Of a stretch of 26,575 nt of DNA, positions 1-6,459 are shown one piece after another. Within the stretch, counting starts at the first letter, position 1; every line of letters begins with the position of its first letter. Location: the NCBI GenBank assembly GCA_964572685.1, contig CAZNFJ010000025.1, positions 1-26,575 on the forward strand, read 5' to 3'. The position numbers and the translations under genes are program-made. The notes under the pieces were generated by a model. The model was given only the letters and a program-made list of their open reading frames with translations. It ran no database searches and was not told where the DNA came from. This DNA is from UBA2653 sp964572685. Its GTDB lineage: Bacteria > Pseudomonadota > Gammaproteobacteria > Legionellales > Legionellaceae.

Positions 1-162
1 TTGCGGGTATTTATAATTTCGAACTTTAAGAGGGTTATGCAAGAGGTCTATTGTATTACCATGAAGGTCTCCAATGGTAATTTCAGCCATACCATCAAGA
101 GGCAGGGTAATTCTCTCAGGATATTGAACAATATCAATGTATTCTTCAAAGGTGTTTTTCAT
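1..162 (-). CDS. Partial GDLHGN metallophosphatase-like protein (N-terminus only)
   Basis: Translating the minus strand from the ATG at 160-162 gives 54 codons open to the left edge, so only the N-terminus is present. Residues 32-37 read GDLHGN, directly after a short hydrophobic strand (AEITI). This is the first metal-binding motif of calcineurin-like metallophosphoesterases (GDxHGN), where Asp and His bind the dinuclear metal centre. Legionella and Coxiella have many Dot/Icm substrates starting with this motif, for example WipA-type phosphatases, so a secreted effector is plausible but is inference; the remaining metal ligands lie outside the window. An alternative in-frame ATG lies six codons upstream (178-180). 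Neither start has a convincing Shine-Dalgarno. A TATAAT box reads on the minus strand at 193-198, just upstream. Confidence 0.6.
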   Translation of the reverse strand, partial: MKNTFEEYIDIVQYPERITLPLDGMAEITIGDLHGNTIDLLHNPLKVRNYKYPQ

Positions 163-212
163 CGTAAGCTTTGAAATCATCACTTTTAAATCATTATAGG
201 CTACTTTTTAAT

Positions 213-788
213 CTATTGATGAGTGCTCAGATGGTTAATTGCGTTTGAATATTCCAATATGTCTTTTTTGGACATGCGAGAACTGATGTCTTGCATCATG
301 TGGTTAGCGTCGTTTTGTCGTTGATGCTTTTTAAAAACCTCAAGTTGCTCAATGATGTAGGCTTGATTTTGTCCAGCAAGCTTTGGAAATTTGGCCGAAT
401 CATTTCCTAAACCTTGAGGACCATGACAAGCACTACATGCAGGAATGCGTTTTTGCATGTTACCTTGATGATAAATCGAGGGCGTATAGGGTTTTTGACT
501 TGTATCTGCAGGCAAATTGGCATAAAATTGCACGAGTTTTAACATATCCTGGTCGTCCAGCAGTTTTGCATATGCTTGCATCAATGGTGATGCTCTTCTG
601 CCAGATTTGTAGTCTTGTAATTGCTTGAGCATATACCTTGCTGATTGCCCATTGAGATTGGGCCAGGACTTTTGAATAGCGATCCCGTCTAGACCGTGAC
701 AGGTGATGCATAAAGCCAATTTTTCAGGTGCTTGCGCTTCTGTGCAAGAAAGGTAAATCAAGCCTAGCCAAAAGATGAAAAATTTCAT
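213..788 (-). CDS. Diheme cytochrome c, c4-like
   Basis: A 191-residue exported protein with two c-type heme sites. The N-terminus (about residues 1-20, ending A-Q-A) is a Sec signal peptide, so it acts in the periplasm. CITCH at 27-31 and CSACH at 118-122 are the two CxxCH heme attachment motifs. Each is followed about 40 residues later by a Met-containing segment (ASPLM, residue 70; HMM, about residue 163) that can supply the sixth heme ligand. Two tandem class I cytochrome domains in about 190 residues is the architecture and length of cytochrome c4, which passes electrons to terminal oxidases. The start codon is 10-25 bases from the divergently transcribed engB, so the promoters must overlap the opposing coding regions. 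No clear Shine-Dalgarno was seen. Confidence 0.85.
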   Translation of the reverse strand: MKFFIFWLGLIYLSCTEAQAPEKLALCITCHGLDGIAIQKSWPNLNGQSARYMLKQLQDYKSGRRASPLMQAYAKLLDDQDMLKLVQFYANLPADTSQKPYTPSIYHQGNMQKRIPACSACHGPQGLGNDSAKFPKLAGQNQAYIIEQLEVFKKHQRQNDANHMMQDISSRMSKKDILEYSNAINHLSTHQ

Positions 789-813
789 ATGAATATCAAT
801 GAGAGCTTATCTG

Positions 814-1461
814 ATGAATAATAGTACACCAAAACACCAAAAATCCCAAGCGCTTGAACACGTGACTAAAGTTTATCGACAAGCCCAGTTTGTGAAAAGT
901 GCGGCAAAGGTTCTGCAATTACCAGAAGATATTGGCTTGGAGGTCGCTATAGTTGGGCGCTCCAATGCTGGAAAATCAACATTTCTGAATTTTTTAACAG
1001 GTCAAAAAAGCCTGGCCAAAACCAGTAAAACCCCAGGTCGTACACAGTTAATGAATGTTTTTTCATTGGGCGAAAGTGACAAGCGTTTGGTGGATTTGCC
1101 CGGTTATGGTTTTGCAAAAGTCGCCAAGAGTATGAAATTTGATTGGGAAAAACATTTGGGAGATTATTTTCACGAACGTCAAAGCTTACAAGGTGTCGTG
1201 GTTTTGATGGATATTCGCCATCCTTTACAACCTTTGGATATCATGATGATATCCACATTAGTTTTAGAGCAATTACCTGTGCATATCTTATTAACCAAAG
1301 CCGATAAGTTATCGAAAAATGCTGCCATGCAATCATTGAAATTAGTGCAAAAAGAGTTGAGCAATGTTGGTTTATCACATTGTGTACAAACTTTTTCTAT
1401 TCAACAGCCACAAACGCTATTGCAAGTGATTGAGGTCATGAATCAATGGTTAGAATTGTGA
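814..1461 (+). CDS. engB: Ribosome-biogenesis GTPase EngB/YihA (YsxC)
   Basis: A TRAFAC-class GTPase needed for large ribosomal subunit assembly. From the ATG at 814 it is 215 residues, matching the roughly 200-215 of the family. Motifs in order: G1 GRSNAGKST (about residues 48-56), G2 region with TPGRTQ, G3 DLPGYG (about 94-99) and G4 TKADK. The GRSNAGKS P-loop and DLPGYGFA are characteristic of EngB. An earlier in-frame ATG at 799 adds five residues but has no ribosome binding site; the ATG at 814 has GAGAG (801-805) at good spacing and is preferred. Pairing with a cytochrome c4 gene is common in gammaproteobacteria. A small exported-protein gene follows after 27 nt and may be co-transcribed. 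Confidence 0.93.
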   Translation: MNNSTPKHQKSQALEHVTKVYRQAQFVKSAAKVLQLPEDIGLEVAIVGRSNAGKSTFLNFLTGQKSLAKTSKTPGRTQLMNVFSLGESDKRLVDLPGYGFAKVAKSMKFDWEKHLGDYFHERQSLQGVVVLMDIRHPLQPLDIMMISTLVLEQLPVHILLTKADKLSKNAAMQSLKLVQKELSNVGLSHCVQTFSIQQPQTLLQVIEVMNQWLEL

Positions 1462-1488
1462 GTTTATCGCTTTAAAAGGAGTTATTTG

Positions 1489-1680
1489 ATGAAATCATCT
1501 TTTAAATTTTGTATTACTTTGATTTTGATTATTTTTATGAGCAATCTATATGCATCTAAATCTCTTGAATGTGATCTTGGATGTATGAAAAAAAAATGTC
1601 TGGTGACATGTCTTAAAAATGGTGATGAAAAAAAAATAGGGCGTCATTATTGTAAAAGCATGTGTGAAAGAGCATTGTAA
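1489..1680 (+). CDS. Small exported six-cysteine protein, unknown function
   Basis: A 63-residue product with an excellent Shine-Dalgarno (AAAAGGAG, 1474-1481) seven bases before the ATG at 1489; a TTG one codon upstream is not needed. Residues 1 to about 22 form a signal peptide (basic start, hydrophobic core, cleavage after N-L-Y-A). The mature part of about 40 residues is Lys-rich and holds six cysteines spaced CX3CX4CX3CX13CX3C. Paired CX3C motifs separated by about a dozen residues are the arrangement of disulfide-stapled helical hairpins (alpha-hairpinin/CHCH-like folds), suggesting three periplasmic or secreted disulfides. I do not recognise the family and the function is unknown. It lies 27 nt after engB on the same strand. 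Confidence 0.75.
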   Translation: MKSSFKFCITLILIIFMSNLYASKSLECDLGCMKKKCLVTCLKNGDEKKIGRHYCKSMCERAL

Positions 1681-1698
1681 GCAATTATTTCAAGTGAA

Positions 1699-1732
1699 TA
1701 ACCTCAAATACTATTTGAAGTGCTTGAGGTTA
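1699..1732. terminator. Inverted repeat between convergent genes, possible weak terminator
   Basis: A perfect 9-bp stem (TAACCTCAA at 1699-1707 against TTGAGGTTA at 1724-1732) with a 16-nt loop lies in the 66-bp gap between the convergent six-Cys gene and the 163-residue gene. It is placed to end transcription from both sides, but no run of T follows it in either direction. If it terminates, it is not a canonical intrinsic terminator. Confidence 0.4.
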
Positions 1733-1746
1733 TAGATGGTTGCAAA

Positions 1747-2238
1747 TTAAACATCCATGGTAAAAACGCCATCATCACTATAAACGTCTTCATCACATTG
1801 ATTCTCATTATCACTTTCTATATCAGATTCCTTTTTAAAGAAAGGTGATGAGTTATGCTTGAAATCTGATTCAGGGAGTTCTAAATCTAAATATTGATCA
1901 TAGCTTTTATTTTTTAGAGCCTTATTATCATTTTCTATGGCCTCTTCATGGTTTAATTTTTTCATCTCTCCTACTTTTTGAGAAGCAGCAACGAGAATTT
2001 CAGTCGTAATATCTTTAAATTCTGGATCTATTTCACGCAAAAAATCTTCTATTTCTCTGGTTAGTTTTGTTGCTAAAAAAGATTCCGTTTTTGAGGAATA
2101 AGAGCCTGATAATTTTCTGGGTGTTGAGGGAGTTGATGTTATCATCTTAATGGGGGAAGAGCCACTGCGTGATCGTGATGGAGGACTAGTACTTGGATGC
2201 TCAATTGAACAAAATTCACTATCAGTATCTTTCATCAT
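1747..2238 (-). CDS. Ser/Pro-rich orphan protein with acidic C-terminus, effector-like
   Basis: A 163-residue protein with no signal peptide, membrane segment or domain I recognise. Residues 1 to about 52 are rich in Ser, Thr, Pro, Arg and Lys (PSTSPPSRSRSGSS, STPRKLSGSYSS) and are probably disordered. Residues about 53-95 look helical (FLATKLTREIEDFLREID). The last 30 residues are strongly acidic (ESDIESDNENQCDEDVYSDDG) and end in a hydrophobic tail (VFTMDV). An acidic block close to a C-terminal hydrophobic residue is a known trait of many Dot/Icm (type IVB) substrates, so an injected effector is possible, but that is inference from composition only. Two adjacent ATGs (2236-2238, 2233-2235) share the AGGTG ribosome site at 2244-2248. 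It has its own promoter. Confidence 0.6.
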   Translation of the reverse strand: MMKDTDSEFCSIEHPSTSPPSRSRSGSSPIKMITSTPSTPRKLSGSYSSKTESFLATKLTREIEDFLREIDPEFKDITTEILVAASQKVGEMKKLNHEEAIENDNKALKNKSYDQYLDLELPESDFKHNSSPFFKKESDIESDNENQCDEDVYSDDGVFTMDV

Positions 2239-2270
2239 TATTACACCTATTATTGCAAATTAGTTTAGAT

Positions 2271-2298
2271 ATTATAAACACTTTGTAGAAAAAGTCAC
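2271..2298 (-). promoter_or_regulatory. Sigma70-like promoter for the acidic-tailed orphan gene
   Basis: On the minus strand, GTGACT (plus 2293-2298) and a perfect TATAAT (plus 2271-2276) are separated by 16 bp. Predicted transcription starts near 2264, giving a leader of about 25 nt that holds AGGTG before the ATG. Confidence 0.45.
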
Positions 2299-2321
2299 TA
2301 CCATGATCTTATGTTTTTCTT

Positions 2322-3176
2322 TTATTCATTTTTCAAATATTGAAAGATGGCAGAAAAATCAAGAGCTCCCATCAGATCTGCACATTGTTGATAAATCTCT
2401 TGAGCCTCATGGGTGAGAGGTACTTCTTGATGAAAATGTTTGGCAGCAAGGGTGGCTAGCTTGAGATCTTTGAGCATCATTTGATGACTAAAGCCTGCAA
2501 TATAGTCTTGATTGGCAGGTACATTTTCGATGATATGTGGAACTGGTAAATATTTTTCAATCACCCAGCAATTCCCAGAACTTGCATGAACCACATCATA
2601 AAGTATTTTGGGGTCGAGGCCTGATTTTTCTGCTAATAAAAAAGCCTCACTCACCGCAATCATAGTATTGGCCAATATCATATTGTTACAGATTTTGGCC
2701 ATTTGGCCGCTACCAGGACCACCTGTTTTAATTGTTTTATGACTGATGGGGTTTAATAGGCGTGCTGCATTTTCAACATCTGGCGCTTGGCCACCTAACA
2801 TATAAGTCAATTGATGATTTTGAGCGGCAATCACACCTCCTGAAACTGGAGCATCTACAGTAGCATAGGGTAGTTCATGCCATTGTTGTGAAATGATAGG
2901 TCCGATTGTTGAACAATCAATGAGTAACACGTCTGCGGACAGTTCTTTTAAAAATGCTTGTTGATAAATGCTCATGAGTTCATGCCCGGAGGGTAACATA
3001 GTGATGATGACCTGACTATGTTGGGCAATATCACGAAGTTGTTGGGTTTTATTCCCTGAAAAGTTTTCAAGTGCGGGTGTATAGGCATCATACCCCAGAA
3101 CATCATGACCATTTTGCGCTAAGCTTTCTGCCATGGGGCGTCCCATATGCCCTAAACCAACAAAGCCGATGTTCAT
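2322..3176 (-). CDS. mmsB: 3-hydroxyisobutyrate dehydrogenase
   Basis: Oxidises 3-hydroxyisobutyrate to methylmalonate semialdehyde with NAD+, the penultimate step of valine breakdown. The 284-residue length fits the beta-hydroxyacid dehydrogenase family. An N-terminal Rossmann fingerprint (FVGLGHMGRPMA, residues 5-16) binds the dinucleotide. DAPVSGG (108-114) is the family substrate-binding signature, and the catalytic lysine is K161 in GQMAKICNN. It follows mmsA after 10 nt with an AAGGAG ribosome site in the gap, so it is the last gene of the minus-strand operon. The product of this enzyme is the substrate of MmsA encoded next door, which supports MmsB over other family members such as GarR/GlxR-type reductases. 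Confidence 0.9.
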   Translation of the reverse strand: MNIGFVGLGHMGRPMAESLAQNGHDVLGYDAYTPALENFSGNKTQQLRDIAQHSQVIITMLPSGHELMSIYQQAFLKELSADVLLIDCSTIGPIISQQWHELPYATVDAPVSGGVIAAQNHQLTYMLGGQAPDVENAARLLNPISHKTIKTGGPGSGQMAKICNNMILANTMIAVSEAFLLAEKSGLDPKILYDVVHASSGNCWVIEKYLPVPHIIENVPANQDYIAGFSHQMMLKDLKLATLAAKHFHQEVPLTHEAQEIYQQCADLMGALDFSAIFQYLKNE

Positions 3177-3186
3177 GTAAATCTCC

Positions 3187-4674
3187 TTAATGATTGGGCA
3201 TGTTAAATGAAATTAAATTTTCATCTTGTTGAGGCCATGTGGTGGTCACCGTCTTTTGCTGACTATAAAAATGTATGCTTTCAAGTGCGTGCATGGGTCT
3301 ATCACCAAAACTGGATTGTTTCCAACCGCCAAAAGGATGAGCCACCATGGGGACTGGAATGGGGATATTCACACCAATCATGCCGCATTCGGCCCTTTCT
3401 GAAAATTGTTGGGCATAGCCACCTGAACGAGTAAAAATCACGCCACCGTTACCATAGCGATGCTGGTTGAGTAAATTTAAGGCCTCATCAAAGGTGTTGA
3501 CGCGCAGCATCACAAGAATAGGGCCAAATAATTCTTTTTGGTAAATCTGCATGTGTGCTTGAACGTGGTCAAAAAGACAGGGGCCTAAGAAGTAGCCTTT
3601 GTTTGGAACGGAACGACTACGCCCATCAAGTATCAGTTCTGCACCTTCATGAACCCCTATTTGAATATCATTTAAAAGCGTATCTTTTTGTTGCAGACTA
3701 ATGATTGGCCCCATATCTGTTCCAGGCAGCATCCCATCACCAACTTTGATATTTTGAATGAGGGGTAGCATCAGGGCCTTTAAACGATTCGCTGTCTCAT
3801 CACCAATGGCAATGACTGCACTAATGGCCATGCAACGTTGGCCTGCTGAACCGAATGCCGCACTGACAATCTGATGTGCGGCGTGTTCTATAGGGGCATC
3901 GGGCATGACCACCGCGTGATTTTTGGCACCACCAAAAGTATGTGCTCTTTTCCCACGTTGAGTGGCCTCTTGATAAATATGATGAGCAGCTTTCGTTGAG
4001 CCAACCGCGGTATAAGCCTTAATATCCGGATGCTCTAATAGCAATTGCACTGTTTTGGCATCACCCTGGATAATTTGTAATATCCCTTTGGGTAAACCAG
4101 TTTCTTCAAACCATCGGGCCAGTTGCAGACTAGCGCTGGGTGCCTTTTCTGAAGGCTTTAAAATAAAAGCATTTCCGCAGGCAATCGCAGGAATCATCAT
4201 CCACATGGGAACCATGACTGGAAAATTAAAAGGAGCTACACCTGCACAGATACCTAAGGGCTGATAAAAAGTATGTGTATGCACATCACTGCTTACTTGG
4301 TGAGAGAAACTGCCTTGTAGTTGATGGGCAATTCCGCTGTGATAATGTAAAATCTCAAGGCCACGTTGTATTGATGCCTTAGCATCTCCCAGTGTTTTTC
4401 CATGTTCTTGAGTGATCAGATGAGCAAGTAAGTCGATTTCTTTTTCAATTTTTTGGGCAAAATCACGCAAGATTTTGGCGCGTCTCATAGCAGGCAGTTT
4501 GCCCCATGTTAATTGAGCATTTTGGGCGGAAATAACCGCGTTTTCAATCAGCGCTTGGTTGGCACAATCAACATGAGCTATGATTTTACCAGTTGCCGGA
4601 TTGTGTAGTGGAATGAGGCGATTTTGTTGATAGACCGCTTCACCGTTGATATGATGGGCTATGATTTCATCCAT
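3187..4674 (-). CDS. mmsA: Methylmalonate-semialdehyde dehydrogenase (CoA-acylating)
   Basis: Converts methylmalonate semialdehyde plus CoA and NAD+ to propionyl-CoA and CO2. At 495 residues it is a normal-length aldehyde dehydrogenase. The nucleophilic cysteine is C281 in FGSAGQRCMA. Where ordinary aldehyde dehydrogenases have the general-base Glu (ELGGK), this protein reads FGGAKNHAVVMPDA (about 247-260). That is the signature of the CoA-dependent methylmalonate-semialdehyde subfamily, which lacks that Glu. FNFPVMVPMW (149-158) and ILKPSEKAP are family cofactor and substrate elements. The ATG overlaps the dapB stop by 8 nt (plus 4667-4674), indicating translational coupling. With mmsB it forms the distal valine pathway; the upstream valine genes are not in the window. 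Confidence 0.93.
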   Translation of the reverse strand: MDEIIAHHINGEAVYQQNRLIPLHNPATGKIIAHVDCANQALIENAVISAQNAQLTWGKLPAMRRAKILRDFAQKIEKEIDLLAHLITQEHGKTLGDAKASIQRGLEILHYHSGIAHQLQGSFSHQVSSDVHTHTFYQPLGICAGVAPFNFPVMVPMWMMIPAIACGNAFILKPSEKAPSASLQLARWFEETGLPKGILQIIQGDAKTVQLLLEHPDIKAYTAVGSTKAAHHIYQEATQRGKRAHTFGGAKNHAVVMPDAPIEHAAHQIVSAAFGSAGQRCMAISAVIAIGDETANRLKALMLPLIQNIKVGDGMLPGTDMGPIISLQQKDTLLNDIQIGVHEGAELILDGRSRSVPNKGYFLGPCLFDHVQAHMQIYQKELFGPILVMLRVNTFDEALNLLNQHRYGNGGVIFTRSGGYAQQFSERAECGMIGVNIPIPVPMVAHPFGGWKQSSFGDRPMHALESIHFYSQQKTVTTTWPQQDENLISFNMPNH

Positions 4675-5416
4675 GATGTTCCTTTTTAAATAAACATTCT
4701 TCTAAGCCAATCACCAGTTGTTGGCGTTTTATGACTTGCTGACAAGCTAAAACAATACCCGGCATATAGGCTGTTCTATCAATAATTTGATGAGATAGTT
4801 GAATAGTTTCACCCAACTGCCCAAAAAGAATTTGTTGATATGCCAATACTCCAGGCATGCGCACTGAGTGGATGGGAATGTGATGCACAAAAGTTTCTCG
4901 ACCAGGTTGTGGGGTGTCATTAATTTTGGGCCAATCGGGTTTGCTTTGATGAATCAGCTCGGCTGTACGAATGGCCGTTCCTGAAGGAGAATCCAGCTTT
5001 TGATGATGATGCATTTCAATGATATCAACACCATCAAACCATTTGGCAGCATATTGAGCAAATTGCATGGTTAAGACGGCACCGATTGAAAAGTTGGGAA
5101 CAATCATGGCGCCTTGTCGATTGAGCTCGCAGGTTTTTGTTAACCATTCTATTTGGTTTTGATCTAGGCCTGATGTGCCAACGACAAAACGAATAGGATA
5201 TTTTGTGTAGGTTTGACAGTTATGCCAAATACAGTCGGCACGTGTGAGATCAAGTACTATATCCGGTGTTGATTTTTCAATCTCTGCACATAAATCATGC
5301 TCACGACCTAACTGAGCGACCAGTTGGAAATGAGGGTGCTTGCCGAGTGTTTCACAGGCCATTTTCCCCATTTTCCCAAACGCACCATTGACAAGAATTT
5401 GAATGGGTTTATTCAT
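4667..5416 (-). CDS. dapB: 4-hydroxy-tetrahydrodipicolinate reductase
   Basis: NAD(P)H-dependent step of the diaminopimelate/lysine pathway, supplying peptidoglycan and lysine. The N-terminal nucleotide-binding motif is VNGAFGKMGK (9-18), and VVGTSGL (78-84) is the conserved loop. IEMHHHQKLDSPSGTA (133-148) holds the catalytic His and Lys and the substrate-binding SGT of the family signature. At 249 residues it is slightly shorter than E. coli DapB (273). It overlaps the upstream membrane-peptide gene by 8 nt (5409-5416) and the downstream mmsA by 8 nt, so it sits between an orphan and catabolic genes rather than with other dap genes. Function is confident; the operon partners are unusual. 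Confidence 0.93.
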   Translation of the reverse strand: MNKPIQILVNGAFGKMGKMACETLGKHPHFQLVAQLGREHDLCAEIEKSTPDIVLDLTRADCIWHNCQTYTKYPIRFVVGTSGLDQNQIEWLTKTCELNRQGAMIVPNFSIGAVLTMQFAQYAAKWFDGVDIIEMHHHQKLDSPSGTAIRTAELIHQSKPDWPKINDTPQPGRETFVHHIPIHSVRMPGVLAYQQILFGQLGETIQLSHQIIDRTAYMPGIVLACQQVIKRQQLVIGLEECLFKKEHHG

Positions 5417-5627
5417 GATGTTGTTCTTTATATTGTTGATGTTCTAGATGTTTTTGTTTTTTATAGTACTTCGTTAAGGTAGAGCATGCCCAAATGCTTG
5501 CAATAGGCCAGCCAATTAAGCTCATTTGTAAAATGAAACAAAGAATAGCAACAATATATTCTTCAATAAAAAACATGGAGAAGCCAGGCATCAGAATAGT
5601 TAAAAAATAGATGAATCGATGGTGCAT
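5409..5627 (-). CDS. Small membrane protein, Pmp3/YqaE-like
   Basis: A 72-residue protein with two hydrophobic segments: about residues 5-20 (FIYFLTILMPGFSMFF) and 24-48 (a run ending SLIGWPIASIWA), then a basic and polar tail. A Pro in the first segment, a short turn, and a second segment with GW-P-xx-IWA resemble the Pmp3/YqaE (UPF0057) proteolipids. Those affect membrane potential and stress tolerance in other organisms. Similarity is by eye only. It is the first gene of the operon, and its last codons overlap the dapB start (ATGAATAA). Its start lies downstream of a divergent promoter region shared with proQ. Confidence 0.55.
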   Translation of the reverse strand: MHHRFIYFLTILMPGFSMFFIEEYIVAILCFILQMSLIGWPIASIWACSTLTKYYKKQKHLEHQQYKEQHHE

Positions 5628-5657
5628 GATGAACTTAGATTTGTGAATGATAAATTC

Positions 5658-5686
5658 ATTTTGATAAAGTTTATGGTGTTTGACAA
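5658..5686 (-). promoter_or_regulatory. Candidate promoter of the pmp3-dapB-mmsAB operon
   Basis: On the minus strand, TTGTCA (plus 5681-5686) and CAAAAT (plus 5658-5663) are 17 bp apart, a good sigma70 spacing. A small inverted repeat (TGAAT at 5644-5648, ATTCA at 5654-5658) abuts the -10 and could be an operator or leader hairpin. The match is moderate (5/6 and 4/6). Confidence 0.4.
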
Positions 5687-5727
5687 TAGTTTTTCATCAT
5701 ACTGATGATTATTATTCAGACTTCATG

Positions 5728-5756
5728 TAGTCAATAGTCAAAATCTTTTATATAAT
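5728..5756 (+). promoter_or_regulatory. Candidate promoter of proQ
   Basis: TAGTCA (5728-5733) and a perfect TATAAT (5751-5756) are 17 bp apart on the plus strand. This predicts a start near 5763 and a leader of about 105 nt before the proQ ATG, long enough for post-transcriptional control. A second TATAAT at 5863-5868 touches the start codon and is judged accidental. Confidence 0.45.
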
Positions 5757-5868
5757 CTTTGCTTTGATGTGGTGATATCTTTGCTTATGCCACAATTCAT
5801 TCATCAAATTTTCCTAACATTGATTAAAAAAATCTTATCTTATATGAGCATGTCACTAAAGGTATAAT

Positions 5869-6459
5869 ATGAATAAAAATCAGCTTCATACACGCACAGA
5901 AAGCATTAATAAGAAACAAAAATCACGCTGCCGCTTATCTCGTCAAAAGGCGCTTGGATGGTTAACGACACGTTTTCCTAAAGCCTTTGATACTTCAGAA
6001 CAGATTTTTCCTTTAAGTATTGGCATTATGAATGAAATCTTGGAGCATGCTGAAGAAGCCGCTCAGCAAGGTATTTCAAAAGCAAAATTAAGAGAAGCTG
6101 TTGTAATTTTTACCAGACGTCTAGATTATTTGGCAAGTTTAAAAGCCATGGGGCTTCGTGTGAACTTATTGGGTGAGCCTTGTGGTGAAGTTACCGAAGA
6201 AGAAGCACATTTAGCGGCTCAAAAAATCAAAAAAAGAATTGAAAAAAGTCTGAAGAATCAACGAAAAATCGCTGTTGAAGCGCCTGTTCGTTCTTATTAT
6301 ATGGCGGAATCAAGATCTTATGATGTTCATCACGAACCTAAAATTAAAAAGCCTGAAATTGTTTTTAAAACTAAGTCGGTAAAGTCAATTGATCCTACCG
6401 CAGTAGAGCGTTTGAAATCCAAGCTAGGATTGCATAAAAAAGAAGAGTTTATGGAGTAA
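5869..6459 (+). CDS. proQ: ProQ/FinO-domain RNA chaperone
   Basis: A 196-residue RNA-binding protein. Residues about 20-125 are the FinO/ProQ fold: ARWLT-like ALGWLTTRFPKAFD, IFPLSIGI, a helix ending KLREAVVIFTRRLDYL, then LGEPCGEVTEEE. ProQ proteins bind structured small RNAs and mRNA 3' ends and act as sRNA matchmakers. The remainder is Lys-rich and ends with a predicted helix (VERLKSKLGLHKK). The Tudor-like C-terminal domain of E. coli ProQ (232 residues) is absent, so this is the short FinO-domain type, comparable with Legionella RocC, the repressor of competence genes. AAAGG precedes the ATG. The 3' end overlaps the convergent hda gene by 11 nt. Confidence 0.88.
   Translation: MNKNQLHTRTESINKKQKSRCRLSRQKALGWLTTRFPKAFDTSEQIFPLSIGIMNEILEHAEEAAQQGISKAKLREAVVIFTRRLDYLASLKAMGLRVNLLGEPCGEVTEEEAHLAAQKIKKRIEKSLKNQRKIAVEAPVRSYYMAESRSYDVHHEPKIKKPEIVFKTKSVKSIDPTAVERLKSKLGLHKKEEFME

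Noticed and set aside
383..711. Open frames on both strands inside the cytochrome c4 gene
   Set aside because: They lie wholly within the c4 frame that carries both heme motifs, have no ribosome site, and encode nothing recognisable.
799..813. Upstream ATG as the engB start
   Set aside because: No Shine-Dalgarno; the ATG at 814 has GAGAG at good spacing and gives the usual family length.
5863..5868. TATAAT directly before the proQ ATG
   Set aside because: It would place the transcription start inside the coding region; the TATAAT at 5751-5756 with a spaced -35 is better.
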